In this document: positions 46,388 to 62,870 of the stretch, piece by piece
Position numbering within the stretch: the stretch's first letter is position 1
Layout of the letters: every line of letters starts with the position of its first letter
DNA from: Lentinula raphanica
Taxonomy: Eukaryota > Basidiomycota > Agaricomycetes > Agaricales > Omphalotaceae
NCBI GenBank assembly: GCA_027919835.1
Contig: JANVFP010000025.1
Coordinates: forward strand, 730,137-794,136
DNA: 64,000 nucleotides
Reading direction: 5' to 3'
Program-made: the position numbers and the translations under genes
Notes under the pieces: model-generated
What the model saw: only the letters and a program-made list of their open reading frames with translations
The model's database searches: none
What the model was told of the DNA's origin: nothing

Positions 46388-49300
46388 CTACTTTTTCAGG
46401 GTTCTTTGCTTCTCTGGCTCTATCGTCAACTTTCTATCGACGAACAGGCCCTTTCTCTCCCTGACACTATCCATATAAACCTTCGCTTGATTCACTCTGT
46501 CGGCAGTCGTTCCCAGGTCTTCTAGCTCCTCAATGGTAGAAGGAACCCAGAACGGAGAGAGCGAGAGGAGATCGTATCTAGGAATTATCAGGAAGTGTCA
46601 AAATTCAAAATTTCTCTCGAACGATAATGAAAAAAATTGCAATTTGTGAACTCACCCACTGAAGACCAGCATTGCACCAGCCGCACCACTCGTTCTCTTC
46701 CGTAGCTCATCTGCGAAACCGAAAGATTCAATGACCGGTAATCTTGCAGTAATTGTGAAGAACGACGTTCCCTCATTCATTTCTTCGGCTACAACCCTTC
46801 CTTTACGCTTAGAAAGGACTCCGTACACGCGTCCGAGCACGTCCGCTTCGTTGCCGGAAGTTTAGTGGAGACAGTGAGAAGGAATGCAAGGAAGACTCAC
46901 TGCTACATTGTATGTCGCAACTATACATTGCCAACATCAACCTCGGACTCCACTCAAGCAGACCACTGCGACAGGCATCACGGACAGCAGAGATGAGAGA
47001 GCCAGTGGTCTGCGTAATACGATTCTGTTCTGTGAATGGGAAGATATGGCATGAAATAAATTGTTGTACGACAAACAGCAAAATACGAGTACCCACCAAT
47101 CTCCAGATTTAGTTTCTCCCAATCCACCTCCACCTTCTCTACAAAATATGCTAAACTCTCAACAGGCTCCGCACATAGCGGACCTTGTCTGACTGCGAGT
47201 TGAAAGCCGGTGTGAATGTATGGTAGGGGATCAAATGTGTCTACCATGGCAGTCTCGCTCTTTGTCTCTCGAGCATCTACAAGTATGCATCCAGCGCCGT
47301 ATGCATCTGTATCTCCACTCAGTTCCTGATCCTGATTATTGTTATACGGCCTGGTGTTGTTCAACTGGCCTGAAGAATCGCCACCTGCTATTGTAGCATC
47401 AACGTCTGAATCCGACTCTATCGAACTTTCGCCACCTGAGTCGTCGTTGGGTCTGACATCACGTACATCACCCGAAGGCCCAAACGCACATACTCGTTCG
47501 GCTAGCGTTCGCCACAGCTTTGATTCATCGGCATCACGATATTTGCGTTCCTTCCTGGATGCCTCTTTTCGACACACGTCCTCGAATTCGGTCCAGAAAG
47601 CTCGTTCTTCCGATGTCTCCCGAGGTAATACTGTTCCTTGTGTTCCTGTTGAATCCGATTGTTTTGAGGTGTCTACAGGTCCTCTCGGTTTGGATTTGAC
47701 TTCTTGGATCCGTCTTAGACGAGCTAGTACACCTCTCCTTCTTTTACCAGCTAGGAATTCTCGCACACCTGATGGGAGCGGAACACATCGAATGGTGAAC
47801 TGGATTATGCCGTTTGGTGAAGTAGACGAAGAGATAGTGCCTATGAGATAGGAGAAAGATCATTTGGTGAGTAGGTGAGAAGATGTAGATGCGGTAAATG
47901 TACCTGTAGGGCCACTCCCTGATCCACCTCCAAACTGGGCTTGAAATTGCTTTTGTTGTTGGTGCTGCACAACCTGCTGTTGCTGCTGTTGAGTAGATGA
48001 CGTTCCGGGTTGTTGCGATTCTATGAATGACACGATCAATACGTCGAAACGAAATACAAGCACAGAATAAGGAATATTGACCGGCATTTTCCCTAACTGC
48101 CGTCTCCCTGAACGGTACAATCGGCTTCGATTTATGAATCTCCACCTTTGCGAACCTCTCCTTCAAATCTTTCAAGCACCTCTCCAGATGCAACTCTCCT
48201 GCCCCACCGATCACCCACTCTCCTCCATCCATCTGGAACGTCTCCACGCATGGATCAGCTTGTTCAAGGATTCGTAATCCGCGAAGCAGGGCAGGAAGAT
48301 CGCCCGGAGATGCGGGAAGAAGAGATAAGCGGACGATAGGAGGAACAGTGCGTGTTATCCGACCGAGGTTGACGAGCCAGATTTGAGACTGTCCTTGGAC
48401 TGCTGATGAATTCCTGGATGGACGAACGATAGTCCCACCTCTCCAGAACACGCTTTCTACGTCGTCTTTCTTCTTCTTATCTTTCCTCAATGCGGTATCA
48501 CTTGCTGCTTCTTCGGATGCCCCGGGGGAGATGCAAATTCGTATTCGAACCGCACAGCAAAAATCTGACCTGCACTCACGCTTGACACCGGAAGGAGCTC
48601 TCTGCCCATCATGAGGTAGAGGCCGGTAATCGCGATTCGCGTGGGATGAGTCGGTTGAGAGGCGGAGGAAGAGGCTGCAGAAGGCTGCGCGGCGGGCATC
48701 TGAGAAGATGAAGTTCGAGTGTTCGAAGACGGGAGACCCAATACGTAGGTTAGGTTAGAAGAATGTATATAGGTGGTTGAGATATCGTTCGATGATATGT
48801 TGGTATCCTCTAGTGCAGGGTTGAACTTGGGTAAAAGGACCAGGACCTGTTCCCCAATTTTCAAGGTTCCAGAATATATTCTCGAAAAACCAAGAAGAAC
48901 GTCCACATCTGGGTCATCTTGATGAATTTCCTCAACGTCTGGTCCTTCACCATTAACACCCTCCGACTCGTTCGGTTCTTCAGCTGCAACTTGTTCTTTA
49001 GTATGAGCAGCCTTGGCCTTTTCTCTCTCCTCTGGTAAGTCCCCTCTTCGGACCGCAAACATTTTAGAAACATATGCACACACGGGAACATCGGTTGAGG
49101 GCGAGGCCACGTAAAGGTGCTCATACGGAACAGGGATTAAAGACGAATCTGCCTTCGACGGATTGGTTGGAGGAGCGTCAGCTAAGCCTAGCATCCTGTT
49201 CATCCTGCGACCTTGGGCTACGGTAGGAGGCGGGACAATATCGATCACAGTTTGGACGATCGAAGTGGATAGTGGAAGCCATTGGGCAAAGATTAGCGAC

Positions 49301-50461
49301 AGGAGATGTTTGGAGTAGTTGTTTGTCGCGGATGGATCTGTATTGGTTGTTTTTGAAGCAGATGTTAAGTTCGATAAAGAGCGAATTTCTCGTGGTGGAA
49401 GCGTAAGCGAAAGGGATGATATGATCTTCAAGACTTTGTCCGGATTCCTAGGAAACTCCAGTTATGCGTTCGTAATAATCAAGTGATGATAAGAAAAAAA
49501 CTCACGGATTGCCTATCACCGCGTCATAGACCTGCCATAGATTCTCCAGCACAATTTGAACGAAGAGCGTCTTCATTCCAGGTCGTTTTCCTTTTGATCC
49601 CACCACCCTCTTACTCTTTGGATCGAAATACCACTCGCCCCACATAACTTTCTTCAAACTCTCTTCTTTTTCTTTCAACGCTTCTGGAGTGATTTTACCC
49701 GATTGTATCTGTTCAGCAAACAATCTCCTTGCGAATATTCGGGCAAAGTGTGAGGGACGGAAGCCCCAGCTATCGATGGCAGAGGCGAATATAACATTGC
49801 CTCGAGCAGGATCAAAATATATTCCTGAATCATCTTCATCTTCGTTTGCTGCAACTGCGTCGTCTGGAGCATCTGCTTCCGCCTTCTTCATTCTCTCTCC
49901 GCCCCATAGAGCACCCATCACGACATTGACATCTTCCACAACCCTCGTCAGCCTTTCATATGCTTCCTCGGGGCTCAGCTTTAGCTCTGTGATCATCCTA
50001 TCGATCTTGTTGAGCACCAATATAGGTGTGAGTTGATCCTGATACGCTTGACGCAGAAGCGATGTGGTTTGTGTTTGCACGCCTTCGACCACATCGACGA
50101 GTATGAGTGCACCGTCACATAGTCGCGAGGCCGTTGATACTTCTGACTGGAAATCAACATGGCCAGGGGTGTCAATCATGTTCAAAACGTACATGTCACC
50201 GTCCTTGACCCGATATTTCAGTCCGACAGCAGAGGCCTCCATCGTGATTCCTCGCTCTTGTTCATCCTCCCGGGAGTCCATGTAGCGAATTTTCCCTGCC
50301 ATTCGTGCAGATATAATATTATTAGATGCAAGAAGTGAGTCCATGAGCGTAGTTTTTCCATGATCAACGTGTCCGAGAGTGGTCAGATTACGGATGAAGA
50401 GAGGATTTTGTTGCTGCGAAGAGTGAAGACCGACGGTAGTAGATGATGATGGATTTGCCAT
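46388..50461 (-). CDS. EFL1: Elongation factor-like GTPase EFL1/RIA1 (60S maturation)
   Basis: This cytoplasmic EF-2 relative acts with SBDS to evict eIF6 from late 60S subunits. GTPase motifs are complete: [55 protein letters not shown] and [11 protein letters not shown]. Then come [19 protein letters not shown], the domain-II part [16 protein letters not shown], and the EF-2-like [20 protein letters not shown]. The C-terminal domains ([76 protein letters not shown]) end [10 protein letters not shown]. The insertions between domains, including a Gln-rich one near 47.95 kb, distinguish it from EF-2, as does the absence of the diphthamide loop. About seven introns were read. The ATG at 50461 (MANPSSST) is preferred over an upstream one. 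Confidence 0.93.
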
Positions 50462-50843
50462 GGCTAATCTTGGATCCAGAGTTAAGTATCTATATTGATT
50501 TGAAGAATCTACAGTGTACACACTGTACACACCGTTGGTGAAGAACCTTGTAGAACAAGGTCGATGAAGTCAAGAAAAAAGAAATTTGAGATCAGTTGAA
50601 CTAAGTATGCATTAAGCGCCGGTACCGAGAATTCTGAGTCGTAGTTGACAATGGCCTTCATGGGCGACCTTGAACAGCTAGCCACTATGTACGCGTCGTG
50701 TTCGAGTATAAAGAGATAATTGATACCATATACGAGCTGAGCTTGTCATGGTCAAGGTATGTATATACAGTTCGTGATAGCACAAATAACATATCGAGCG
50801 GATCGTACACCTTTCAAGCAATTCAGAAGATTACTTTTCGTCA

Positions 50844-54725
<3,882 letters not shown>

Positions 54726-54918
54726 CTCAGTGATTTATTCGATCTAGTTCGACCCCGCTGGATGCGGAAGTCTAAAAGGAAGGGAAGAGCAAAAAAGCAG
54801 GTGAAGGCGAACTGCTGTGAAGCAATCGGATGTCAATAGTTCTGTGGCGGTGTAATATCTTAGCTAATCAACAAAGCACGCGCATCATCAGTGCTCTTCT
54901 TCCCTTTCATCAGCAATC

Positions 54919-57900
54919 ATGACATCCTTCGAATGCTCCTCCAAATTACGCGCAACGAATGGAATCTCCGTCTTCCATCTGACCGCAAAGCATTGTTTCG
55001 ACTACGATGGTTCTTATATCTTTCAGTCCACCAAGAAAACACGGTTCCCGGAAAACGTCGCTGTTGTTCCAGCTTCAACAATTAATTTCACACTCTCGGC
55101 CATGCTCAATCGGAAACGGATAAATCCCGAAATGCTTATCAAGTCCCACTTTGCTCAGCACTGCCTAGATTTTTTACGCGCTAATGCAGACCAGCTAGGC
55201 TTGAGCTTCGTGTCTAAGTTGTCCATCACAGATGACGCTGATTCTCATCCGAGCAGTACGCATAGTATTCCGTGTATACTCCTCAACTCAAATCTTCTTC
55301 AGTAGACGTCAGGACGAACCGCAAACGCTTACCTTTCCATAACAACGTTCCAGTATGCGTAACACTGCGCACCATTCACCTGCAATTCTCGGTGACGACA
55401 GCTAAAGAGACAGACGACAATCTATTCTCTTCTCGTCTATCACTGCCCTATCAGAGTCTGTTAGACAACCTCCTGAAGCGTTTTGTAACGTTCAATCTTG
55501 TCAAGTAATTCTTGCGGTTGATCGATCTCTACGCTCTACCAAGACTGATCATATATGCTTCTGTTTTTGCAGGAGATATCCCTTTGTATTCGGCACACTA
55601 TGTCAAGTATGTAGCACTGTTTCGTTAACTGAGAGAGAGGTATGAATTGACTATTCATCAGCAATTGGACGTCGAGGCGCCCTGCTTTCTCAATATCTTT
55701 CGGTCTTTGCAAGAAATGGCTCGGCGATCTCAAAATGCTGCATTCCGCGCAAGGTTCAAGCAACTCATCGAAGTATAAAACCCCTCCTTCATCTATAGAC
55801 TGGCCATAGCTTTGTTTCTTAGGTGCTCAAACAACAAAGACAAAATGACTATATCTCTTCTTCGGTCACACTTGCCTCATATCTAGGCAAACCAGAAGAT
55901 GATACCGATGAATTCGAACCTCCGCAACTTTGCAGCGAGACGGCCTTCTGTCTCTCGATGGAGAAGTTATTTTGCGTTGGTATCAAACGCCCAACGTTCA
56001 AGGTGGGCGTATTCCATTAACTCGGTTTCGCTCGAATTCTCAATTGCATAGACCACACCCGTCCTCCCTATGACTAGTTCGGATACGCACGATGACGAGG
56101 AACTGTTACGAGACCATCCTGATGACCCTGTTGTTTGTCCTGAATCTGCAGAGGCCATGGATGATGCTCGGTTATCGTCTATCTTCCTGCCATATTTTCC
56201 GACATCTCTCGATGATACGGGGATTGACACTTTACTCAGCAATAATCAATATGATCAAAACAACGGAGAAGAGCCTACTCAAAGTCGTGAAATCTCCAAA
56301 ACACGTAATCAGACATTCACCGACGAAGATTGGCAAGAGCAACAACATGAAGACTCTGTCCCCAATGCTCAGGATTCCTGCATGATGATTGATTCAGATG
56401 ACGACGCCATTCCAGGTTCGTCTCCGGATCCCGTCGATCCCGCGCTATCGAATTCTCACCACCCTCAAACGAGAGCGGGAACCATTCCTTCTGGCTGTTG
56501 CATATCCCTCGACACCGATTCGGACGAAGACATGAATATAGACATGGAAGCCGACGCGAATATCACTAACATGGATGCTTCCCCTAGCTATGAGTGCGCA
56601 TACCATCATGTCCTGCCAGACTTCAATACGACCATCTATCCACTTCCTAGGCGCTTATCTTCAGACACTCTCAACATGGACTCTGACTCGGGCTCGCAGA
56701 AGAACTTGGACCATGTCTTAGATCTTGATTCGGATGGACCGAGTCCCTTGTGTTCCGTCTACGGTCAAGATCAGGTCCTCGACCTCCAGGATGACGACGA
56801 TATACATGTTCAAGCTGCTGATGTTTCTCACGTTCCGCCTCTGTCTCTCAGTACTCCTTCTGCTTGCTTGGTTTTTTATTCGGATGAGCCGAATGTTTCG
56901 TGTTCCGTCTACGGCCAAGATCAGGTCCTTAACCTCCAGGACGACGATATACATGTTCAGCTTGCCGATGTTGCGGGTTTTCCACCTCTTTCTCCTACTA
57001 CTCCTACTTCTACGTCACTTGCCTCCTCCGCTATCAAGGTGTCAAAGAGCTTCAATTTCTCTCTAGAATCCGACCTCGATTGCGACCAACCCATGCCCCA
57101 AGAACTTGAATGGCGCGATTTCCAATCGAGCGAAATTCTCGAAAGCGATGTTGACAGCGAGCATGTCGATAATGCACCGGAAGCGGTTTTCGTTTCCATT
57201 GTTGCTAACGATGATCATTCTGAAGACATGGAACAGAAAGGTCATAGCCGCAAGGATTCTACTTGCTTGCCACCCGAATGCACGAGTCAGTCGTGTTCAG
57301 CCTCTTCTATTCATCCCGCTATCTTTTCTTCTCTCTCAAAGCCAGGCTTTTGCTCCCCAGCTTCTTCTCTGAAGACACCGTTTTCACTAGGCTCATCTCA
57401 CGGTTCACAAGAATCGACGACAACGTTTTCGAATTCACCCAACTGCACGTTTTCACCAATCTGGCTCGAACAGGACGAACTTCAAAACGCATACAAGCAC
57501 ACAAGCTCAAGGTCGAGCGATGAATGTTTCCGTCTGAACGCAGCAGGCGACTTGAATTACGCTTGCATCGATTCAAAGTCTGGCGATTTACTTCCTTTTC
57601 AGGCAGATTTCAAAATTGTCGATGATGACGCAACATCACTATTTCAACAAATCGTTCAAGGTGAAATACATGATATAGGACCCCGCTTGGAGTTTGAATT
57701 TGAGTACGAAGATCATGAAGATCATTACAATTGCTCTAGTGATCGAGATGGTCAAAGGAACCCGTTTGTGAGTTCAACTTCGAGAACGCAAGACGTCCCA
57801 TCGAACGAGCTACTTCATTACATCGAAGATCAAGCATTTGAAGAGTCGGAGCCAGGTCTTGGAATAAGGATGTATGCTGGGGGAGTAGCAGGTTTGAACG

Positions 57901-57920
57901 ATGATGTGCTCGATTTTTGA
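54919..57920 (+). CDS. Unrecognised multi-exon acidic protein with internal duplication
   Basis: Six exons join in frame. The N-terminal ~330 residues look folded: SVFHLTAKHCFDYDGSYIFQ, INFTLSAMLNRKRINPEMLI, CVTLRTIHLQFSVTTAKETD, SLLDNLLKRFVTFNLVKRYP and FRSLQEMARRSQNAAFRARF. The long last exon, from about 56030, is low-complexity and acidic, rich in Asp, Ser and Pro, with clusters such as DSDDDAIPG and DTDSDEDMNID. Two copies of CSVYGQDQVL(D/N)LQDDD lie 50 residues apart. Introns at about 55.26-55.30, 55.51-55.57, 55.61-55.67, 55.78-55.83 and 55.99-56.04 kb carry normal borders. I do not recognise the family. A nuclear regulatory role is possible from the acidic tail but is not shown. A model ending before 56 kb with a separate second gene was considered; the continuous frame favours one gene. 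Confidence 0.65.
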
Positions 57921-58602
57921 TGTCATCGTAGGATCTTGAACTCCTTGGAATTGATCATATACGTTGCAAACAAACTTGTTGCTTCCAGAGGTTTTCAGGA
58001 ACAGACAGGACCTGAGCCTGCTTAGGCCTGCTTGTGCCCCAAACGTGTCGATACATTGGTGCTGGTACGTTCATGCGATAGGCATATACACCTACATAGT
58101 TACTGGCGCAGGATGCAGATTGGGATAGATAACGAATGCTGTGTGTGGCAATCCTTTCCAACCCACCTGTGTCCTGCTTCAAACGGTTTCAACAAGTATG
58201 GGCTGTGAGAGGTTTTGAATATTCGGGTGAGTGAGTTTGGCTTCAGCATTCACCGGAAGCCAGAGAAAGCAGATTCCGTCATATATGGCTGCCAGGAGGG
58301 ACTCAATCGAGAACTGTAAGTTGTAACCAAATTGATTTTTCTTTTTCATTCAAGAGGTTGATCAGGTTGACCCCGAAGTGCGCATCGATAAGCGCGCATT
58401 GGCGCTCAGCGCATCGTGCCTCGTCATTGAACCATGTGCTCCGGCCACCGCTTTCGGTATTACCTCCTGTTTCCTTGAATGCTGTCCTCCTAAATGCTGA
58501 TAACGAATATTTAAAAATTTCTCGCCACAACCCAATAATGCCCCCTCCCGTCTTTTCACATCTTCCCCTCGCAAACCCTCGACTCATCTTGTGGGGAATA
58601 CC
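57921..58602. other. Intergenic, no supported gene
   Basis: This stretch holds the 3' end region of the acidic-protein gene and the promoter of the permease. The frames open here on either strand lack motifs. Confidence 0.5.
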
Positions 58603-60614
58603 ATGTCTGACGCCAAGTCTGGCCATTTTGACATAGAAAAATCCTCCGGTGGTTTTGCTGTTTCGTAGGCTCATTACCAGCGACTATCCTGATTAATATG
58701 GGGATCTGACATGGTTTATACATAGGGATGATGCCCACGAAGCTGGGCTGTTAGAACGCTTAGATGACGATGTGCCCCGCTCGAAGTTTGCCAAGCTATG
58801 GGCCATTGTTGAAGTCTTGGACAGATATGGTGTAGAGGCGCGTGGAATCGAGCGTGTTCCTCCAGATCAGCGTACACAGACATGTATGCCTGCTCATCGT
58901 CTTGCTTTAATGTGCTAATACCTCACTTCTAGCCCCTTTGGCTCCATTCTGGATGTGGCTGGCCGCTAACATGACGGTAATATTGAGTTCTTTGGAAATC
59001 TTCATTCTCAATCTGATTCCAGAGGATGGACAGATTTCGACATTCTCAATAGGGTGCTTAGGAAATTCCATATTCTATCTGGGACTCAAAGACGCCGCTT
59101 TGACGATCATATTCTTCAATCTTCTTTGCACCCTGCCCGTAGCCTACTTTTCTACCTGGGGTGCCAAGCTCGGGCTTCGTCAACTCACTCTTTCCCGCTT
59201 TTCGTTTGGTTATTTCACATCGCAAATTCCGATCATCCTCAACTGCATAGCATGCGTTGGTTGGTCAGTAGTCAACTCAATCGTGGGCGCACAGACGCTC
59301 CGTGCGGTGAGCACATCGCATCAGATCCCCACTGCTGCTGCCATCGTTGTGATCGCTATCGGTACCATATTGATTTCATTCATGGGATATCGGGTGGTCC
59401 ATCTGTATGAGCAGTATGCCTGGGTTCCGGTAAGTCTCCTTCTTGATCGAAAAGATCCCTGGAGCCCTTATAGATGGACGCAGGTCGCGATTATCTTTGT
59501 CATATACCTAGGTCAAATTGCTCGTTTCACCGAAAGTGACTTTGGAGGGTCAGGGACTGTGGAAGCAGGTGATGTAATCTCGTTCGGTGCAACAGTTGGT
59601 GAGTGTGTGTTGCCGTGAACGAAGCTCCGAGTCCCTCTCACTAATAGCTTTCCATCATCATTCTAGCTGGATTTTCTCTAGGATGGACCAGGTACTATGT
59701 TTCGTGCAATTGAAAGAACATCATTAACTGTGATCAGTCTGGCTGCAGATTATACCGTCCGCATGCCAGAGGATATGTCGTCTGTCAAGATCTTCTTCTG
59801 GACGTATCTTGGTCTCAACGTACCGCTTATCCTTGTGGAAACGTTGGGTGCCGCAGCTATGACCACCTTTAACCAAAAGAGCACCTGGGCAGACGCCTAC
59901 GCTGAGAACTCAGTCGGTGGTCTTCTCGGTGCTGGTCTCGCTGGTCCGATGGGCGGCTTCGGGTCATTCCTCTTAGTGCTTTTGGCGTTAAGCATCATCG
60001 CGAACAACATCCCCAACATGTACTCTCTTGCTTTGACTTTTCAGGTATGATATGCATGATAGTGGTATCGATGCCTCTTCTTACAAATTGTGCAGAATAT
60101 CCATCCATATACTCAAGCTATCCCTCGAATCTTCATCGTTATCGTTGGCAGTGTCGTTTACATCGTACTCGCGATCGCTGGTGCGAGTCATTTCGAAGAG
60201 TGGCTGGAAACTCTTCTGAATATTCTTGCTTACTGGCTCGCCATCTTTTCCACCATCCTGATCGAGGAACATCTTATCTTCCGGCATGGAAAGTGGAACA
60301 ATTACAACACTGCAGATTTCAGCAATTTCCGAAGACTCCCTTTGGGAATCGCAAGTTTCATTGCTTTGTCTTGTGGTGTTGCAGGGGCCGTCCTTGGAAT
60401 GGCACAGACATGGTATATTGGTGTTATTGGAGGAATGATTGGGGACCCCGAGTTCGGAGGTGATATTGGTCTGTGTGGTCTTTGCTCTTATCACTATCTG
60501 GTCCATCTCATGCTGACTGTGATGTCCATTGCAGGCTTTGAGCTTGCTTTCGCATTCTCTGCCATTGTCTATCCACCTTTGCGTTGGATCGAGAAGAGAT
60601 ATTGGGGCTTCTGA
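58603..60614 (+). CDS. NCS1 nucleobase permease (purine-cytosine, FCY2-like)
   Basis: This is a plasma-membrane proton symporter for purines and cytosine. After a cytoplasmic N-terminus (MSDAKSGHFDIEKSSGG... RYGVEARGIERVPPDQRT) the family motif PLAPFWMWLAANMTVILSS opens the first helix. It is followed by GAKLGLRQLTLSRFSFGYF, NCIACVGWSVVNSIVGAQTL, YRVVHLYEQYAWVP, ATVAGFSLGWTSLAADYTVR and the helix-10 region IPNMYSLALTFQNIHPYTQA. It ends VYPPLRWIEKRYWGF. Six or so introns join in frame, the last near 60.47-60.53 kb. Gene order gives no clue to regulation. Substrate class is from the family; the exact base is unknown. Confidence 0.93.
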
Positions 60615-60840
60615 TTCATCTGTCGTGTTCGTTCTCGCACCCATAGCAGAGCTATGTACCAACTCGTTTGCTTTTAGTTCGCAATTTAGGGTCCACTACG
60701 TACTTTACATGTTTTTTTCGTACCAGGTCATGAAATAATATAGAATAGAATCTTGATCGTAGAATGTACTGCAAGGAAGGAAGGAAGGAAGTGTATGCCA
60801 GAAATTGAATTCAAAGCTAAGCAAGTTAAACTGATAACAT

Positions 60841-61798
60841 TCACATCATCATCGCATCATCCTCCTCTTTGTAGGCAGCAATGGGGAACATATCGTCTTC
60901 AGTGTAAAGTGGGGTTTCTTCACTGTTATCGTCATTGCCAGTATCTCCTCCTCCTTCTCTCAAATCAGGTCCTATTTCGAGCACCTGGTCGGAGGAGCAT
61001 GGATTATACGGAGGAGCAGGAGGTCCATACAAGATCTCCGGGTCCCGTGAAGTATATCCTTCAAACATATCTGGTGGTAGTTGATCCATCTCCTGTAGAT
61101 AGTTGTCGGGATGGCTATAATAATACGCGGGTCGAAACTCGGGGTGCAGGTGGGAAGAACGTGCAGATTGATTGAGGGAATATCCCCGTCCCGGAAAATG
61201 TACATTTCCATCGAAGACACCGTCAAGAATGGTAACATTGTTCCCCGTCCAATTCAGGTTCTGTCGTCTTCCTTGACGAGTTTGATCCCTGCGTTCCTGC
61301 CGCTCGCCCTCCCTTTCTTGTCGATAACGCTCCCTTTCCTGCCGATATTGTTCTCTCTCTTGGCGGTATTGCTCTCTTTCCTGTCGGTATTGCTCCCTTT
61401 CCTGTCGGTATTGCTCTCTCTCCTGTTGGTGTATACGCGTCTGGGAAGGAGTGTAAGCAGAGTAACCGATAGTCTGCCCAGAGAAATCGTTGCCATAGTT
61501 GCTAGTCTTGTGTTCAGTGTTTTCGGATGTAAACCAGATATTGTGATAGAGCTCACGAATATGTTGCGAAATTAGTCGGAGCAGATGAAGGCACATTGAG
61601 GCGATAGACCCGATCGAAATCACTGTCCGAAACCGACGAAAACATAATGAGTCTATGAATTTCGTGTATAATCATGAATGACCTGTGTATCGTCCGAATC
61701 CCCCTTCCGCTAACATACATGGAGGAGGACTGGTTCACGTGGTTAAAAGTTGCTCCCTGATGAAAGGTAACGCCACGGGCACCGTTGAAGAACGTCAT
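60841..61798 (-). CDS. Agaricomycete GATFN-motif protein with heptad coiled-coil repeats
   Basis: The N-terminus MTFFNGARGVTFHQGATFNH carries a motif widespread in mushroom proteins of unknown role, often in front of other domains. Two introns (gtcatt...gacag and gtgagc...gactag) keep the frame to SNYGNDFSGQTIGYS. Then come tandem heptads, four exact EREQYRQ, one ERERYRQ and one EREGERQ, forming a charged helix. The second half has NNVTILDGVFDGNVHFPG, which resembles the N-terminal motif again, then a Tyr/Pro-rich segment and an acidic tail ending in Met repeats. Function unknown. Expansion of a 21-base unit explains the heptads. Confidence 0.7.
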
Positions 61799-62063
61799 GG
61801 AAGGTAAGAGGGATACTCAGGATGAGAAGAATGGGTATGGAGATTTGGCCTGCTTTTAAACAAGTGAAAGCAGTATGGTTGACTACTAAGAGGTGCATTC
61901 AGTGAATACAACATAACGAAGGCAGTAAAATGTGGAACCAAGTAGTCACTTCAAGTGTGGGCATTGGTGAGTGGAACTAGGTGTGGAGTCTTTGTTGTCC
62001 ATCGCAGTGGAAGGTATTCAAGGAACCGGAACATATGAAGCCATTTTTCGGCCAATAATATAC

Positions 62064-62127
62064 TTTGACTCGTATCCCGAACTTGTACTGTTGACTTTGA
62101 CTCGTATCCCGAACTTGTACTATTGAC
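62064..62127. repeat. Tandem duplication, 32-bp unit, two copies
   Basis: A 32-base unit starting TTTGACTCGTATCCCGAACT is repeated head to tail with a single G/A difference. Confidence 0.85.
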
Positions 62128-62235
62128 TTTGATCTGAAATGCCAGTTGAACATCTTACTTCGACTGCTTCGTATGAGTGGGACTTTCGACTGATGCTCCA
62201 TGCTATCTGAGATCAATTGATTTCATCATGACTCT

Positions 62236-62870
62236 TCGTGGTACTGCTCTATTCTCACAATCGAGCACACGACTGAGAACTCGTTGAGACAGAGATAGAC
62301 TCACGCTGGGGAACATAGACTCACGCTGGGGAACATAGACTCACGCTGGGGAACATAGACTCACGCTGGGGAACATAGACTCACGCTGGCTAGGCTTGGA
62401 TTCACGTTGAATGCACGTGGACACACGGTGAACACTCTTGAACTCATGCTGGATTCATTCGTGCTCACCGTGGATAGATTTACACTTCATTCGAATGCAC
62501 TGGACTCACGGTAAACATTCTTGGACTCATGCTGGATTCATTCATCTTCGTGTGCTGCTCTATTCTCGCAATCAAGCACACGACTTGGAACTCATTGAGA
62601 CAGAAATAGACTCGCGCGCTGGGGAACATAGAGTCGCGCTGCTTATGCTTGGATTCACGTTGAATGCACGTGGACTCACAGTGAACACTCTTGAACTCAT
62701 GCTGGATTCATTCATGCTCACCGTGGATAGATTTACACTTCATTCGAATGCACGTGGACTCACGGTGAACACTCTTGGACTCATGCTGGATTCATTCATA
62801 CTCACCGTCACACTTCATTCGAATACATATGCACTCACGATGAATACATACATACTTTCCTCGCTTTGAA
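62236..62870. repeat. Composite minisatellite with higher-order repeat
   Basis: Blocks such as CTGCTCTATTCTC(A/G)CAATC, GATTCACGTTGAATGCACGT, TGAACTCATGCTGGATTCAT and ATAGATTTACACTTCATTCG recur two or three times with small changes. The larger order repeats after roughly 300 bp, starting at about 62.24 and 62.55 kb. The shared theme is GTGGACTCACGGTGAACAC. It encodes nothing recognisable. Confidence 0.8.
62295..62389. repeat. 20-bp tandem array, about 4.75 copies
   Basis: ATAGACTCACGCTGGGGAAC is repeated head to tail from 62295, with copies at 62315, 62335, 62355 and 62375; the last is cut short. Copies are identical, which suggests recent expansion. There are no spacers, so it is not CRISPR-like. 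Confidence 0.9.

Noticed and set aside
46388..50461. Translation elongation factor EF-2 or Snu114
   Set aside because: The large acidic and Gln-rich insertions and lack of the diphthamide loop fit EFL1; the spliceosomal Snu114 N-terminal acidic extension is absent.
62295..62389. CRISPR-like array
   Set aside because: The 20-bp units are directly adjacent with no spacers, and the genome is eukaryotic; it is an ordinary tandem repeat.
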